This document shows positions 22,694-31,099 of a stretch of 64,000 nt of DNA, in pieces. The stretch covers positions 19,252-83,251 of the forward strand of contig JBOHME010000005.1 of the NCBI GenBank assembly GCA_050729795.1, given 5' to 3'. The number at the start of each line of letters is the position of its first letter. The stretch's first letter is position 1. The position numbers were made by a program, and so were the translations under genes. The notes below the pieces were generated by a model. That model had not been told where the DNA came from, searched no databases, and was given only the letters and a program-made list of their open reading frames with translations. Source of the stretch: AP-15 sp050729795 (GTDB lineage: Bacteria; Pseudomonadota; Alphaproteobacteria; ATCC43930; CGMCC-115725).

Positions 22694-22841
22694 TGCCGGA
22701 ACCCTCCGCGCGTGTTCATGGCCGAGAGTACTTAACCAAAAGTAAACTAAAGATTTCGCGCGCGACGGTCAACCGCGATTGCGGCCGGCGAGCGGCGTTC
22801 CCGCACCCGGAGCGGCGTCGCAACCGGGGCGCCGACCCTAC

Positions 22842-22954
22842 TGGTGCGATGGCAACGGATGTCCCCATCCGTTGACTCAATCGCACCACCAGCATTTTGA
22901 TCTTGTGGTCCGATTCACGACACGCTGAGGAAGCAAGCATCTCGATCGGACCAC
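22842..22954. repeat. Two hairpins with related arms (REP-like element)
   Basis: First hairpin: outer arms TGGTGCGAT (22842-22850) and ATCGCACCA (22880-22888) enclose an inner perfect stem CAACGGATG / CATCCGTTG (22853-22861 / 22866-22874) with a TCCC loop. Second hairpin: GTGGTCCGAT (22905-22914) and ATCGGACCAC (22945-22954) enclose 30 bases. The outer arms differ at one position, and the difference is compensated on the partner arm. The element fills most of the 272-base gap 22694-22965, in which I see no gene. Confidence 0.8.
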
Positions 22955-22965
22955 TAGATCCTGCG

Positions 22966-23523
22966 CTATTTGCTCGCGTTCAGGACAGCGATCGGGAACG
23001 GGGGCAGCACTTGGGTTTTGGTCTTCAGAAAATCGGTAATCTGAGTGATCTGCTGAACGGTGGCCGATGAGATCACGCCCTTCGTGCACGTCGCCGGGGT
23101 GTATGCGCTGGTGACGATGACATAGCGGCCGAGGTTCTTGACCGGGTCGCAGCTGCAGGTCGCGGCATTCGGATTGTTCTTGTCGATAATGCAGGGCTTG
23201 TCCAGGCACCATGCCCAGCTTCGGTCGTTCGAGCAGACGGCGTAGCTTTTGACCGGATAATAGCGCGACCTGATCTGCTGGCCTGCGGCCGTCTGCTTGA
23301 CAGGCTGGCACGGCTGCTGTCCGGCGGAATAGCCGTTGTTGACCGTGCAATGGCACGCGACCTCTTTGTCGTTGCCCGGGATCGGGTCGCACGGTGCGAT
23401 CGTGCACAACGCGAAGGTGCCCTTGCAGGCCATAAAGGCTTGCGCGTGCGCGGCCCCCATCGTCGCCGGGGCAATGCCAAAAACGATAGCAATCGACAAA
23501 AACACGCCCAACTTTTTCTTCAT
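22966..23523 (-). CDS. Secreted cysteine-rich protein with internal duplication
   Basis: Unrecognised exported protein of 185 residues. The signal peptide is KKKLGVFLSIAIVFGIAP followed by AAHAQA (cleavage about residue 28). The mature part has 12 Cys in two similar blocks, each with spacing C-x(6 or 8)-C-x4-C-x11-C-x-C and then a later single Cys. Block 1 runs from ACKGTFALC to CHC, block 2 from VCSNDRSWAWC to CSC. A lone hydrophilic tail with Gln and Thr follows. ATG 23523 is supported by the promoter just upstream; a longer reading would cross the promoter. The pattern suggests two small disulfide-stabilised repeats. Function unknown; not a known toxin family that I can name. Confidence 0.78.
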   Translation of the reverse strand: MKKKLGVFLSIAIVFGIAPATMGAAHAQAFMACKGTFALCTIAPCDPIPGNDKEVACHCTVNNGYSAGQQPCQPVKQTAAGQQIRSRYYPVKSYAVCSNDRSWAWCLDKPCIIDKNNPNAATCSCDPVKNLGRYVIVTSAYTPATCTKGVISSATVQQITQITDFLKTKTQVLPPFPIAVLNASK

Positions 23524-23550
23524 CACCAGCCCCACAATACTCGCTGCAAA

Positions 23551-23579
23551 ATAGTGCAGCGACATGCAACGACCGTCAA
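23551..23579 (-). promoter_or_regulatory. Promoter candidate of the cysteine-rich protein gene, overlapping a hairpin
   Basis: Minus strand TTGACG (23579-23574), 17-base spacer, CACTAT (23556-23551). The -10 sits inside a perfect 8-base hairpin, TCGCTGCA (23541-23548) / TGCAGCGA (23555-23562). The rest of the 326-base divergent gap 23524-23849 contains no gene I can support. Confidence 0.45.
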
Positions 23580-23849
23580 GCCGGCACGTCTTCGCTCCGC
23601 TGCTGTGAGCAACAGACTATTGGCGCGGGTTGGACGCGGCCGTGCGAAGGCACGGAGACGAGAACGACAACCCAATGAGCCGGCCATTGGCGAGCGGCTG
23701 AATTCGCCGGGCGTGGCGGCCGGCAACGCTGGCCGTAGCGCAATCGGACAGCTTTGTTTTGCATTGCGGCCACGATACGCACCTTGCCGGCGGGCGCGCG
23801 GCAGCGCATGTTGATCGCATACCGCATAGCCTTTCCCCGGGGGGATTCG

Positions 23850-24998
23850 ATGAAGACGAGCCAGGACCGCATTCTGACCACTCATGTCGGCAGCCTGCCG
23901 CGTCCGCCGCAATTGCGGCAGCTTCTGGTCAAAAAGGACCAGGGCGAAGCCTACGACCGGACCGAGCTCGAACAGGCGGTGCGTGACGCGGTCCTCGGCA
24001 TCGTGCGCCGCCAGCGGGCCGTCGGGGTCGATATCGTCAACGACGGCGAGATGTCCAAGCCCGGCTATTCGACCTATATCGCCGACCGGCTGACCGGCTT
24101 TTCCGGGCACCAGCCGGCGAAACCCCGGCTCGACACCCGCGACCATCCGAACTTCCTCGCCGCCTATGAGCGGATGACGGGCAGCAATGTCGCGCGCCGC
24201 GCAGTCTGCACCGGCCCGATTGCCTGGCGCGACCGCGAGCCGCTGCATCAGGATCTGGCCAATCTGCGCATGGCACTCGACCAGGTCCCGGTGACCGAGG
24301 GGTTTATGACCGCGGCCTCGCCGGGGCTGGTGCCGGTGTTCCAGACCAACTCCTACTATCCGAGCCACGAGGCCTATGTCGAGGCGATCGCCGCGGTGAT
24401 GCAGGAGGAGTACGAGGCGATCGTCAATGCCGGTTTCGTGCTGCAGCTCGATTGCCCGGATCTGGCGATGGCCCACCACACCAGCTTTCAGGAGCTCGGC
24501 GAAGAGGAGTTCCTGAAGCGCGCGCAATTCCATGTCGAGGTGCTGAACCACGCCTTGCGCAACGTGCCGGCGGACCGGGCGCGCATCCACATCTGCTGGG
24601 GCAATTACGAGGGCCCGCACGATCACGACATTCCGTTTGCCAAGGTCGCGCCGATCCTCGTCAGGTCGAAGCCGCAGGCATTGGTCGTCGAGGCCGCCAA
24701 CCCGCGTCACGCGCACGAATGGAACGTGTGGCAGGAAACCAAATTGCCGGACGACAAGATCCTGATCCCGGGCGTGCTCGACACTTCGACCAATTATGTC
24801 GAGCATCCGGAGCTGGTGGCTGAACGGATCTGCCGTTTCGCCGACATCGTCGGGCGCGAGCGGGTGATCGCTGGCACCGATTGCGGCTTTGGCACCTTTG
24901 CCGGCTACGGCAAGCTCGATCCCGACATCTCGTTCAAAAAGCTCGCAGCGATGGCCGAGGGCGCCGAAATCGCCTCGCGGCGGCTGTGGCGTGGGTAG
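23850..24998 (+). CDS. Cobalamin-independent methionine synthase-like protein, copy 2
   Basis: Second MetE-C-terminal-like protein, 382 residues, closest to copy 1 (21512-22693). Shared blocks: LTTHVGSLPRPP at the start, GVDIVNDGEMSKPGY near residue 60, EAIVNAGFVLQLDCPDLAM, and the zinc ligands H-x-C in ARIHICWGNYEGPHDHDIP and Cys in AGTDCGFGTF. The string VVEAANPRHAHEW and the NYVEHPELVAERI segment are nearly the same in both. ATG 23850 follows a GGGGGA Shine-Dalgarno; further upstream starts add unconserved residues. The two copies point away from each other around the cysteine-rich gene. Likely a thiol-alkyl transfer enzyme on an unknown substrate. Confidence 0.83.
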   Translation: MKTSQDRILTTHVGSLPRPPQLRQLLVKKDQGEAYDRTELEQAVRDAVLGIVRRQRAVGVDIVNDGEMSKPGYSTYIADRLTGFSGHQPAKPRLDTRDHPNFLAAYERMTGSNVARRAVCTGPIAWRDREPLHQDLANLRMALDQVPVTEGFMTAASPGLVPVFQTNSYYPSHEAYVEAIAAVMQEEYEAIVNAGFVLQLDCPDLAMAHHTSFQELGEEEFLKRAQFHVEVLNHALRNVPADRARIHICWGNYEGPHDHDIPFAKVAPILVRSKPQALVVEAANPRHAHEWNVWQETKLPDDKILIPGVLDTSTNYVEHPELVAERICRFADIVGRERVIAGTDCGFGTFAGYGKLDPDISFKKLAAMAEGAEIASRRLWRG

Positions 24999-25080
24999 AT
25001 CACGCGTTGCCGGCTTGGCATCACCGAAGACGAGACGGGATCAGCTTTACCGGCGTGATTGTGATGCATAAGTTTTCGAC

Positions 25081-25302
25081 ATGAATCGCATCACGTTCGA
25101 TCCTGGTCAATGTGGCGGCCGGCCCTGCATTCGTGGAATGCGCATCCGTGTCAAGGATATCCTCGACCTGCTGGCCGCCGGGGTTGGAGAGGCGCAGATC
25201 CTCACCGATTTCCCATATCTCGAACGAGAGGACATCCGAGCCGTCCTCGCCTTTGCCGCGGAACAAGCCGATCACCCGGTTCTGGCCGCGCCCGATCGGT
25301 GA
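25081..25302 (+). CDS. DUF433 family antitoxin
   Basis: Protein of 73 residues with the DUF433 helix-turn-helix fold, typical of VapB-like antitoxins. Seen: CGGRPCIRGMRIRVKDILDLLAAG (about residues 11-34, read as the family block GRPxIRGxRIxVxxILDLLAAG), then ILTDFPYLEREDIRAVLAFAAE. The start ATG 25081 gives the usual N-terminus. Its stop TGA overlaps the GTG start of the DUF5615 gene by four bases, so the two are translationally coupled. It would repress its own promoter and neutralise the partner. The pair is inserted between two MetE-like paralogues. Confidence 0.88.
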   Translation: MNRITFDPGQCGGRPCIRGMRIRVKDILDLLAAGVGEAQILTDFPYLEREDIRAVLAFAAEQADHPVLAAPDR

Positions 25303-25628
25303 AGATCATCATCGATGCGCAGCTCCCGCCCGGGCTGAAGCCGATCTTGGTCCGGGCGGGACACGAAGCAACTCATGTTCTCGATGCCGGGTTGCATCGA
25401 GCGAGCGACGCGGTTGTCTGGGACTATGCTATCAGAGAACGTGCGGTCATCATGACAAAGGACGAAGACTTTGCGGCCCGCCGTTGGCGCGCGGCCGACG
25501 GGCCGACAATCGTCTGGCTGCGTGTCGGAAACTGTTCCAGGACTAGCCTGATCCGATGGCTAGTGCCGCTCCTCGCCTCCATCGAGACTTTTGTGCAAGC
25601 CGGGGAGCCGGTCATCGAGCTACGCTGA
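25299..25628 (+). CDS. DUF5615 PIN-like toxin
   Basis: PIN-like nuclease of the DUF5615 family, 109 residues, the usual partner of DUF433. Seen: IIIDAQLPPGLKPILVRAGHEATHV at the start (first conserved Asp in DAQLPP), the core GLHRASDAVVWDYAIRE, and the acidic VIMTKDEDF block (about residues 54-62). These supply the acidic residues expected for metal-dependent RNA cleavage. The start is GTG 25299, overlapping the antitoxin stop (GTGA); this keeps the DAQLPP motif near the N-terminus. The RNase role is family knowledge, not shown here. Confidence 0.86.
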   Translation: MKIIIDAQLPPGLKPILVRAGHEATHVLDAGLHRASDAVVWDYAIRERAVIMTKDEDFAARRWRAADGPTIVWLRVGNCSRTSLIRWLVPLLASIETFVQAGEPVIELR

Positions 25629-25705
25629 ACCCACAGATCGGACCATCTTTAATTTTCGGATCGCGGCGGCGTGCGACAACGCCCCGAGCCGGGAGCCTTC
25701 CGACC

Positions 25706-26743
25706 ATGACCGAAACCTTGCTTCCAACGACCGTCGTCGGCAGCTATCCGCAGCCCAACTGGCTGATCGACCGTGAGCGGCTGACCCACCTGCCGCCGGT
25801 GCGGATCCGCGCACACGAATTGTGGCGGGTGCCCGAGCCGTGGCTCGAACAGGCGCAGGATGATGCGACACGGCTCGCGATCCGCGACATGGAGGACGCC
25901 GGCATCGATATTATCAGCGATGGCGAGATCCGCCGCGAGAGCTATTCGAACCGGTTTGCGACGGCACTCTCCGGGGTCGATCTCGCGCATCCGGCCGAGG
26001 TCCGCGGCCGCTCCTCCGGCAGTGTCATCGTGCCGCGCATCACCGGCCCGATCCGCCGGCGGCACCCGGTCGAAGCGCGCGATGTCGCGTTTCTGCGCCG
26101 CCACACCGACCACCCGATCAAGATCACGCTGCCCGGCCCGTTCACGATGTCGCGCCAGGCCAGAAACGAGTTCTACAAGGATGAGGAAGAGTTCGTCATG
26201 GATTACGCGGCGGCGGTCAATGCCGAGCTGCACGATCTGAAGGCGGCCGGCGCCGATGTGATCCAGCTCGACGAGCCGTGGCTGCAGGCGCGGCCCGAAG
26301 AGGCGCGGCGACTGGCGCTGCCGGCAATCGACCGGGCGTTGCACGGCATCGCCGGCCCGACGGCACTGCATCTGTGCTTTGGCTATGCCTATGTCGCGAG
26401 GGACAAGCCAAACCGCTATTCGTTTCTGTCCGAGCTTGCGGCGACGGCGGCGACGCAGATCTCGATCGAGGCGGCGCAGCCTGGTCTCGACCTCGCCGAT
26501 CTCGACCATCTTGGCGACAAGACCGTGATCTTTGGCGTGATCAGCATGGGCGACCCGGAGCCGGAAACACCCGAGACGGTCGCCGCCCGTATCCGCGCGG
26601 CCCTGCGGCATGTTCCGGCCGAGCGGCTGATCCCGGCCCCCGATTGCGGCATGAAATACCTGCCGCGCGAAACCGCCTTCGCCAAGCTCAAGGCCTTGGC
26701 GGAAGGAACACGCATCGTCCGCCGCGAATTGACCGGCGGCTGA
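25706..26743 (+). CDS. Cobalamin-independent methionine synthase-like protein, copy 3
   Basis: Third MetE-C-terminal-like protein, 345 residues, more diverged than copies 1 and 2. Seen: LPTTVVGSYPQPNWLIDRE at the start, AGIDIISDGEIRRESY near residue 70, the substrate loop KITLPGPFTMSRQ, GADVIQLDEPWLQ near 190, and zinc ligands H-x-C in ALHLCFGYAYV and Cys in PAPDCGMKYLP. The SYPQP start and DEPWLQ block are the standard form of the larger family and differ from the LTTHVGSLPRP form of the other two. GGGAG precedes ATG 25706. Substrate unknown. It stands 77 bases after the toxin-antitoxin pair. Confidence 0.84.
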   Translation: MTETLLPTTVVGSYPQPNWLIDRERLTHLPPVRIRAHELWRVPEPWLEQAQDDATRLAIRDMEDAGIDIISDGEIRRESYSNRFATALSGVDLAHPAEVRGRSSGSVIVPRITGPIRRRHPVEARDVAFLRRHTDHPIKITLPGPFTMSRQARNEFYKDEEEFVMDYAAAVNAELHDLKAAGADVIQLDEPWLQARPEEARRLALPAIDRALHGIAGPTALHLCFGYAYVARDKPNRYSFLSELAATAATQISIEAAQPGLDLADLDHLGDKTVIFGVISMGDPEPETPETVAARIRAALRHVPAERLIPAPDCGMKYLPRETAFAKLKALAEGTRIVRRELTGG

Positions 26744-26767
26744 ACGAGGCTGCCGGCGCGCGGCGAG

Positions 26768-27592
26768 CTACCAGCCGCCGTCGATGCCGATCGCCTGCCC
26801 GGTCACAAAGGCGGCCTGGTCGGTGGCGAGAAAGGCGATCATCGCCGCGACTTCTTCGGGAGTGCCGAAGCGGCCGACCGGGATCGCCTTCGCCCGCTCG
26901 GCAAAGCCCCGTTCGAGGTCGTCGCCATATTCGCGCCGATTGGTGCTGATCGCCCGCGAGGTGCGGATCGGTCCGGGGCAGACGGCGTTGACGGTGATCC
27001 CAAACGGCGCCAGGTCGAGCGCGAGCGACCTTGTAAAGCCGATGATCGCTGCTTTGGAGGCGGCATAAGTGGCACGATGGCGGCCGGGCCGGAACGCGGC
27101 CTTTGACGACACGCAGACGATGCGGCCCCAGCCGGCCTCGCGCATCGTCGGCACCGCCGCCCGCGACATCAGAAAAGCGCCGCGGGCGTTGACCCCGAAG
27201 GTGCGGTCCCAGGCTTCGACCGGCACATCCTCGATCTCGTTGCGATCGGCACCCTGTGGCGCCCCGGCATTGTTGACCAGGATGTCGAGCCGACCGTAGC
27301 GGCTGAGCACCTCCTCGACCATATGCGCGGCATCGGCCTCGACGCTGACATCGCCGAGGGTTGCCGATGCAGTCGCATCATTGCGCACCAGCTCCTCGAC
27401 CAGGGTATCGACGCCGCCCCATGACGCGTCAGTGTCGCCGGCGACGTTGTGCTCGTTGGCCACCCCGGTCGCCACGACATCGGCGACGACCACCGTCACC
27501 CCGGCGGCGGCAAGCGCGCGCGCCGTCGAATTGCCGATGCCGACCGGCTTGCCGCAACCCGTGATCAGCGCCACCCGAGCAGAATTCGCCAT
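26768..27592 (-). CDS. Short-chain dehydrogenase/reductase
   Basis: NAD(P)-dependent SDR, 274 residues, classical fold. Seen: the cofactor motif TGCGKPVGIG (residues 11-20, a variant of TGxxxGxG), NNAG at about 106-109, the catalytic Ser in IVCVSSKAAF, and YAASK (Tyr and Lys of the active site). The C-terminus TGQAIGIDGGW is standard. GGAGGG lies just before ATG 27592. It converges with the MetE-like copy 3, 24 bases away. The substrate is not evident; a role with the MetE-like enzymes is only a positional guess. Confidence 0.85.
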   Translation of the reverse strand: MANSARVALITGCGKPVGIGNSTARALAAAGVTVVVADVVATGVANEHNVAGDTDASWGGVDTLVEELVRNDATASATLGDVSVEADAAHMVEEVLSRYGRLDILVNNAGAPQGADRNEIEDVPVEAWDRTFGVNARGAFLMSRAAVPTMREAGWGRIVCVSSKAAFRPGRHRATYAASKAAIIGFTRSLALDLAPFGITVNAVCPGPIRTSRAISTNRREYGDDLERGFAERAKAIPVGRFGTPEEVAAMIAFLATDQAAFVTGQAIGIDGGW

Positions 27593-27726
27593 CCCGGCCC
27601 TCCGTTCATCTGCCGCCCGTCATACGCGGCCCGCGGAGTATTCATGCTTTTGCCGGCCGTGTAACTTCGAAAGCAGCGTGACGGGCGGGGCGTTGCCCGC
27701 GGGCGTGCTGTATCGCGAGGTGCCGG

Positions 27727-29214
27727 ATGGCGAGGATGGCGGCGTGCGTCTCCCTTTGCGTATTGATCCTCAGCGGCGCGGCGCGGGCCGCCGACCAGCC
27801 CACCGCCGCGCTGCCGGCGCGGGTGGAGACGCATCACTCGATCGAGCTCGCCAGTCATCATCTCGACTATGACGCGATTGCCGAGACATTCGCCCTCACC
27901 AATCAGAAGGGTGCTGAGACCGCCTCGATCTTCACCGTCTCCTATCTCGCGACGACCCCGCCCGGAACCGTCCGGCCGGTCAGCTTTGTGCTGAATGGCG
28001 GGCCGGGGGCGGCTTCGGTCTTTTTGCATCTGGGGGCGCTCGGCCCCGAAATCATCGAGACCCCGGCCGACGGCGATGCGCCGCGCCCGCCGGTGCATCT
28101 CGTGAACAATCCCTCGACCTGGCTGCCATTCACCGATCTCGTGTTCATCGACCCGGTCGGCACCGGCTACAGCTATGGAATCGGCAAGGCGGACAACCCG
28201 GACAAGCCATTCTGGGGCGTGCATGCCGACCTCGCTTCGCTCGACAGCGTCGTGCGGCTGTGGCTGACCCGGCACCAGCGCTGGGCCTCGCCGATCTATC
28301 TGGTCGGTGAGAGCTATGGCGGGTTCCGCGCCGCGGCGATGGCCCGCGCGCTGCCGCGCCAGGTCGATGTCAGGCTCAGCGGTCTTGTGCTGATCTCGCC
28401 AGCGCTCGATCTGTCGGCGCTGCACCCGGATCGGCGCGATCTCTTGGCCGCGGGGTTTTTTCTGCCGACTTATGCCGCCGTCGCGACCGCTCTGGGCCTG
28501 CCGGGTGCCGATCCCGATCTCGCCGCGGTCGAGCATTTTGCGCTTGGCGACTACCTCGTCGGTCTGGCCGGGCTCGAGGGCCAACCGCGGCCCGACGACC
28601 CGCTGATCGCGAAGATCGCGGCGATGACCGGGCTGCGCCCGCAGACCGTTCGGCGTTGGCGCGGACAGATTCCCAATTACGTCTTTGCCCGCACGATCCT
28701 GCGCAGCCGCGGCGAGCGGGTCAGCCTCTATGACGGCACGATCGTGCGGCCGGCCCCGGCCGATGCGCGCGACGCTGGCGACCCGCTGCTGCCGCAAATC
28801 GCGGCCGCCTTCGGGGCGGCATTCAACACCTACGCCGCCGATACGCTCGACTATCGCACCAGCCGCCCCTACCGGGTGCTGGCCGGCGATGTCTCGCGGC
28901 AATGGAACTGGGAAGGCGAGCGCCGCAAGGGCGACCGCGGTCTGCCGCTGGCGTCGCTCGAAGCAGCACTGATCGCCGATCCGCAGATGAAGGTGCTGAT
29001 CGCCAATGGCCGCTACGATCTCGTGACCCCCTATCTGTCGTCGCGTTGGCTGATCGGCCAGCTACCGCTGCCGCCAGCAACGCGCACGCATCTCACGCTG
29101 CGCGTCTACCCCGGCGGCCACATGATGTATCTGCGCCCCGCCTCGCGCGCCGCCCTCGAAGCGGACGCGGCCCGGCTCTACACCCCACCCGAACCCGGCA
29201 CACCGCCGCGGTAA
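27727..29214 (+). CDS. Serine carboxypeptidase (S10 family), secreted
   Basis: Exported serine carboxypeptidase-like protein, 495 residues, alpha/beta-hydrolase fold. Signal peptide 1-22 (hydrophobic core CVSLCVLILSGAARA). Seen: the substrate-carboxylate motif NGGPGAAS near 97, FIDPVGTGYS near 142, catalytic Ser in VGESYGGFR (about 196), Asp in NGRYD (about 431) and His in PGGHMM (about 464). It would release C-terminal residues from peptides in the periplasm or outside. It is flanked by the divergent SDR and the etf operon, with no clear functional partner. Confidence 0.88.
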   Translation: MARMAACVSLCVLILSGAARAADQPTAALPARVETHHSIELASHHLDYDAIAETFALTNQKGAETASIFTVSYLATTPPGTVRPVSFVLNGGPGAASVFLHLGALGPEIIETPADGDAPRPPVHLVNNPSTWLPFTDLVFIDPVGTGYSYGIGKADNPDKPFWGVHADLASLDSVVRLWLTRHQRWASPIYLVGESYGGFRAAAMARALPRQVDVRLSGLVLISPALDLSALHPDRRDLLAAGFFLPTYAAVATALGLPGADPDLAAVEHFALGDYLVGLAGLEGQPRPDDPLIAKIAAMTGLRPQTVRRWRGQIPNYVFARTILRSRGERVSLYDGTIVRPAPADARDAGDPLLPQIAAAFGAAFNTYAADTLDYRTSRPYRVLAGDVSRQWNWEGERRKGDRGLPLASLEAALIADPQMKVLIANGRYDLVTPYLSSRWLIGQLPLPPATRTHLTLRVYPGGHMMYLRPASRAALEADAARLYTPPEPGTPPR

Positions 29215-29308
29215 GGATCAGGCGGCCGCGCAAGGGACCCGAAAGCCGCCGCAACTCTTTTGTCGCTGCAAATGGTGGACGGCCGGCGCGGTGCGGCGGA
29301 GCGGGGTC

Positions 29309-29336
29309 TTGCCTTCGCCGTGGGTGCGTGCACAAT
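29309..29336 (+). promoter_or_regulatory. Possible promoter of the etfBA-hbd operon
   Basis: TTGCCT (29309-29314), a 16-base spacer and CACAAT (29331-29336), about 54 bases before etfB. Each box matches consensus in four of six positions, so the call is weak. Confidence 0.3.
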
Positions 29337-29390
29337 CGTGCGACCGTTCGGGGCGAGCGCCGCAGGTGGCGCGGCAATTGCGAGGACGAC

Positions 29391-30140
29391 ATGAAGGCGC
29401 TGGTCGCGGTCAAGCGGGTCATCGACTACAACGTCAAGATCCGGGTCAAGGCGGATCACACCGGGGTCGAGACCGCCAATGTCAAGATGTCGATGAACCC
29501 GTTTGACGAGATCGCCGTCGAAGAGGCGCTGCGGCTGCGCGAGGCCGGGACCGTCGAGGAGGTCATCGCGGTCTCGCTCGGCACGGCGCAATGCCAGGAG
29601 ACGATCCGCACCGCGCTGGCGATGGGCGCCGATCGCGGCGTGCTGGTCGAGACCGATGCCGAATTGCAGCCGCTCGCGGTCGCCAAGCTCCTCAAGGCGG
29701 TGATCCTCGCCGAGAAGCCCGAAATCGTGATCATCGGCAAGCAGGCGATCGACGATGACTGCAACCAGACGGGGCAGATGCTGTCGGCACTGCTCGGCTG
29801 GCCGCAGGCGACCTTCGCCTCGAAGCTCGTGATTGGCGACGGCAAGGCCGAAGTCACCCGCGAGGTCGATGGCGGGCTCGAAACCGTGTCGATCAGATTG
29901 CCGGCGGTGGTCACAACCGATCTCAGATTGAACGAGCCGCGCTACGCCTCGCTGCCGAACATCATGCGGGCCAAGAAAAAGCCGATCGCGACAACCACGC
30001 CGCAACAGCTCGGCGTCGATGCGAGCCCGCGGCTTGTCGTGCTCAAGGTCGAGGAGCCGGCAAAGCGCCAGGGCGGGCACAAGGTCGGCTCGGTCGAGGA
30101 ACTGGTTGACAAGCTCAAGACCGAAGCGCGGGTGATCTGA
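29391..30140 (+). CDS. etfB: Electron transfer flavoprotein subunit beta
   Basis: Beta subunit of the FAD/AMP-containing electron carrier that takes electrons from acyl-CoA and other dehydrogenases to ETF-quinone oxidoreductase. The 249 residues are full length. Seen: the N-terminal KALVAVKRVIDYNVKIRVK, the MNPFDEIAVEEALRLRE helix, IIGKQAIDDDCNQTG (AMP-binding region) near residue 120, and TDLRLNEPRYASLPNIMRAKKK (the family recognition loop) near 180. ATG 29391 is the usual start. Its stop overlaps the etfA start by one base. In this window the likely clients are the isovaleryl-CoA dehydrogenase and unseen acyl-CoA dehydrogenases. Confidence 0.96.
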   Translation: MKALVAVKRVIDYNVKIRVKADHTGVETANVKMSMNPFDEIAVEEALRLREAGTVEEVIAVSLGTAQCQETIRTALAMGADRGVLVETDAELQPLAVAKLLKAVILAEKPEIVIIGKQAIDDDCNQTGQMLSALLGWPQATFASKLVIGDGKAEVTREVDGGLETVSIRLPAVVTTDLRLNEPRYASLPNIMRAKKKPIATTTPQQLGVDASPRLVVLKVEEPAKRQGGHKVGSVEELVDKLKTEARVI

Positions 30141-31099
30141 TGGCTGCTCTCGTCGTCGCCGAACACGACAACCGGGTCCTGAAACCCGCGACATTGAACG
30201 CGCTGGCTGCGGCAAAGGAGATCGCCGCCAAGGAAACCCCCGAGGGGAATGTCGATATCCTGGTCGCGGGCAACGGGTGCCGTGCGGTCGCCAAAGCAGC
30301 GGCGCAAATCCCCGGTGTGAAGCGGGTGCGGCTCGCCGAGGATCCGGCTTATGAGCACGGGCTCGCCGAAAACATCGCACCGCTTCTGGTTGAGCTGGCC
30401 AAGGATTACACGCATCTCCTGGCGCCGACGACGACCGCCGGCAAGAACCTGATGCCCCGGGTCGCAGCACTTCTCGATGTGATGCAGATTTCCGACATCA
30501 GCGCGGTCGTCTCGGCCGATACCTTTGTGCGCCCGATCTATGCCGGCAACGCATTGCAGACGGTGCGGTCGAAAGACCCGATCAAAGTCATCACCGTGCG
30601 CGGCACCGCCTTTCCGCCGGGTGCGGCGACCGGCGGGACGGCGCCCATCGAAGCGGTGGCGGCGACCGGATCGGCCGGGCTCTCCGAATTCCTGCGGGCC
30701 GAACTGTCGAAATCGGAGCGGCCTGAGCTGACCAGTGCGCGGGTCATCATTTCCGGCGGACGTGGCATGCAATCGGGCGACAACTTCCACCTGCTGGAAA
30801 AGGTCGCCGACCAGCTCGGCGCCGCGGTCGGCGCATCGCGCGCCGCGGTCGATGCCGGCTTTGTCCCGAACGACTATCAGGTCGGGCAGACCGGCAAGAT
30901 CGTCGCGCCCGAGCTCTACATCGCGGTCGGAATTTCGGGCGCCATCCAGCATCTTGCCGGGATGAAGGATTCGAAAGTCATCGTCGCGATCAACAAGGAC
31001 GAGGAGGCGCCGATCTTCCAGATCGCCGATTACGGTCTCGTCGGCGATCTGTTCAAGGTGCTTCCCGAGCTCGCCGCCGAGCTCGAGCGCCGCCGGTGA
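30140..31099 (+). CDS. etfA: Electron transfer flavoprotein subunit alpha
   Basis: FAD-binding alpha subunit of ETF, 319 residues. The FAD-binding C-terminal half shows SGGRGMQSGDNFHLLEKVAD near residue 205, VGASRAAVDAGF, QVGQTGKIVAPELYIAVGISG, and the closing SKVIVAINKDEEAPIFQIADYG. The N-terminal half has the usual alternating strands and helices, with LAPTTTAGKN near 95. Start ATG 30140 overlaps the etfB stop (TGATG), and the stop at 31099 overlaps the GTG start of hbd. The three genes form a tightly coupled operon. Confidence 0.96.
   Translation: MAALVVAEHDNRVLKPATLNALAAAKEIAAKETPEGNVDILVAGNGCRAVAKAAAQIPGVKRVRLAEDPAYEHGLAENIAPLLVELAKDYTHLLAPTTTAGKNLMPRVAALLDVMQISDISAVVSADTFVRPIYAGNALQTVRSKDPIKVITVRGTAFPPGAATGGTAPIEAVAATGSAGLSEFLRAELSKSERPELTSARVIISGGRGMQSGDNFHLLEKVADQLGAAVGASRAAVDAGFVPNDYQVGQTGKIVAPELYIAVGISGAIQHLAGMKDSKVIVAINKDEEAPIFQIADYGLVGDLFKVLPELAAELERRR

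Noticed and set aside
22842..22954. Standard intrinsic terminator
   Set aside because: Neither hairpin is followed by a clear T run on either strand, and the paired arms suggest a different role.
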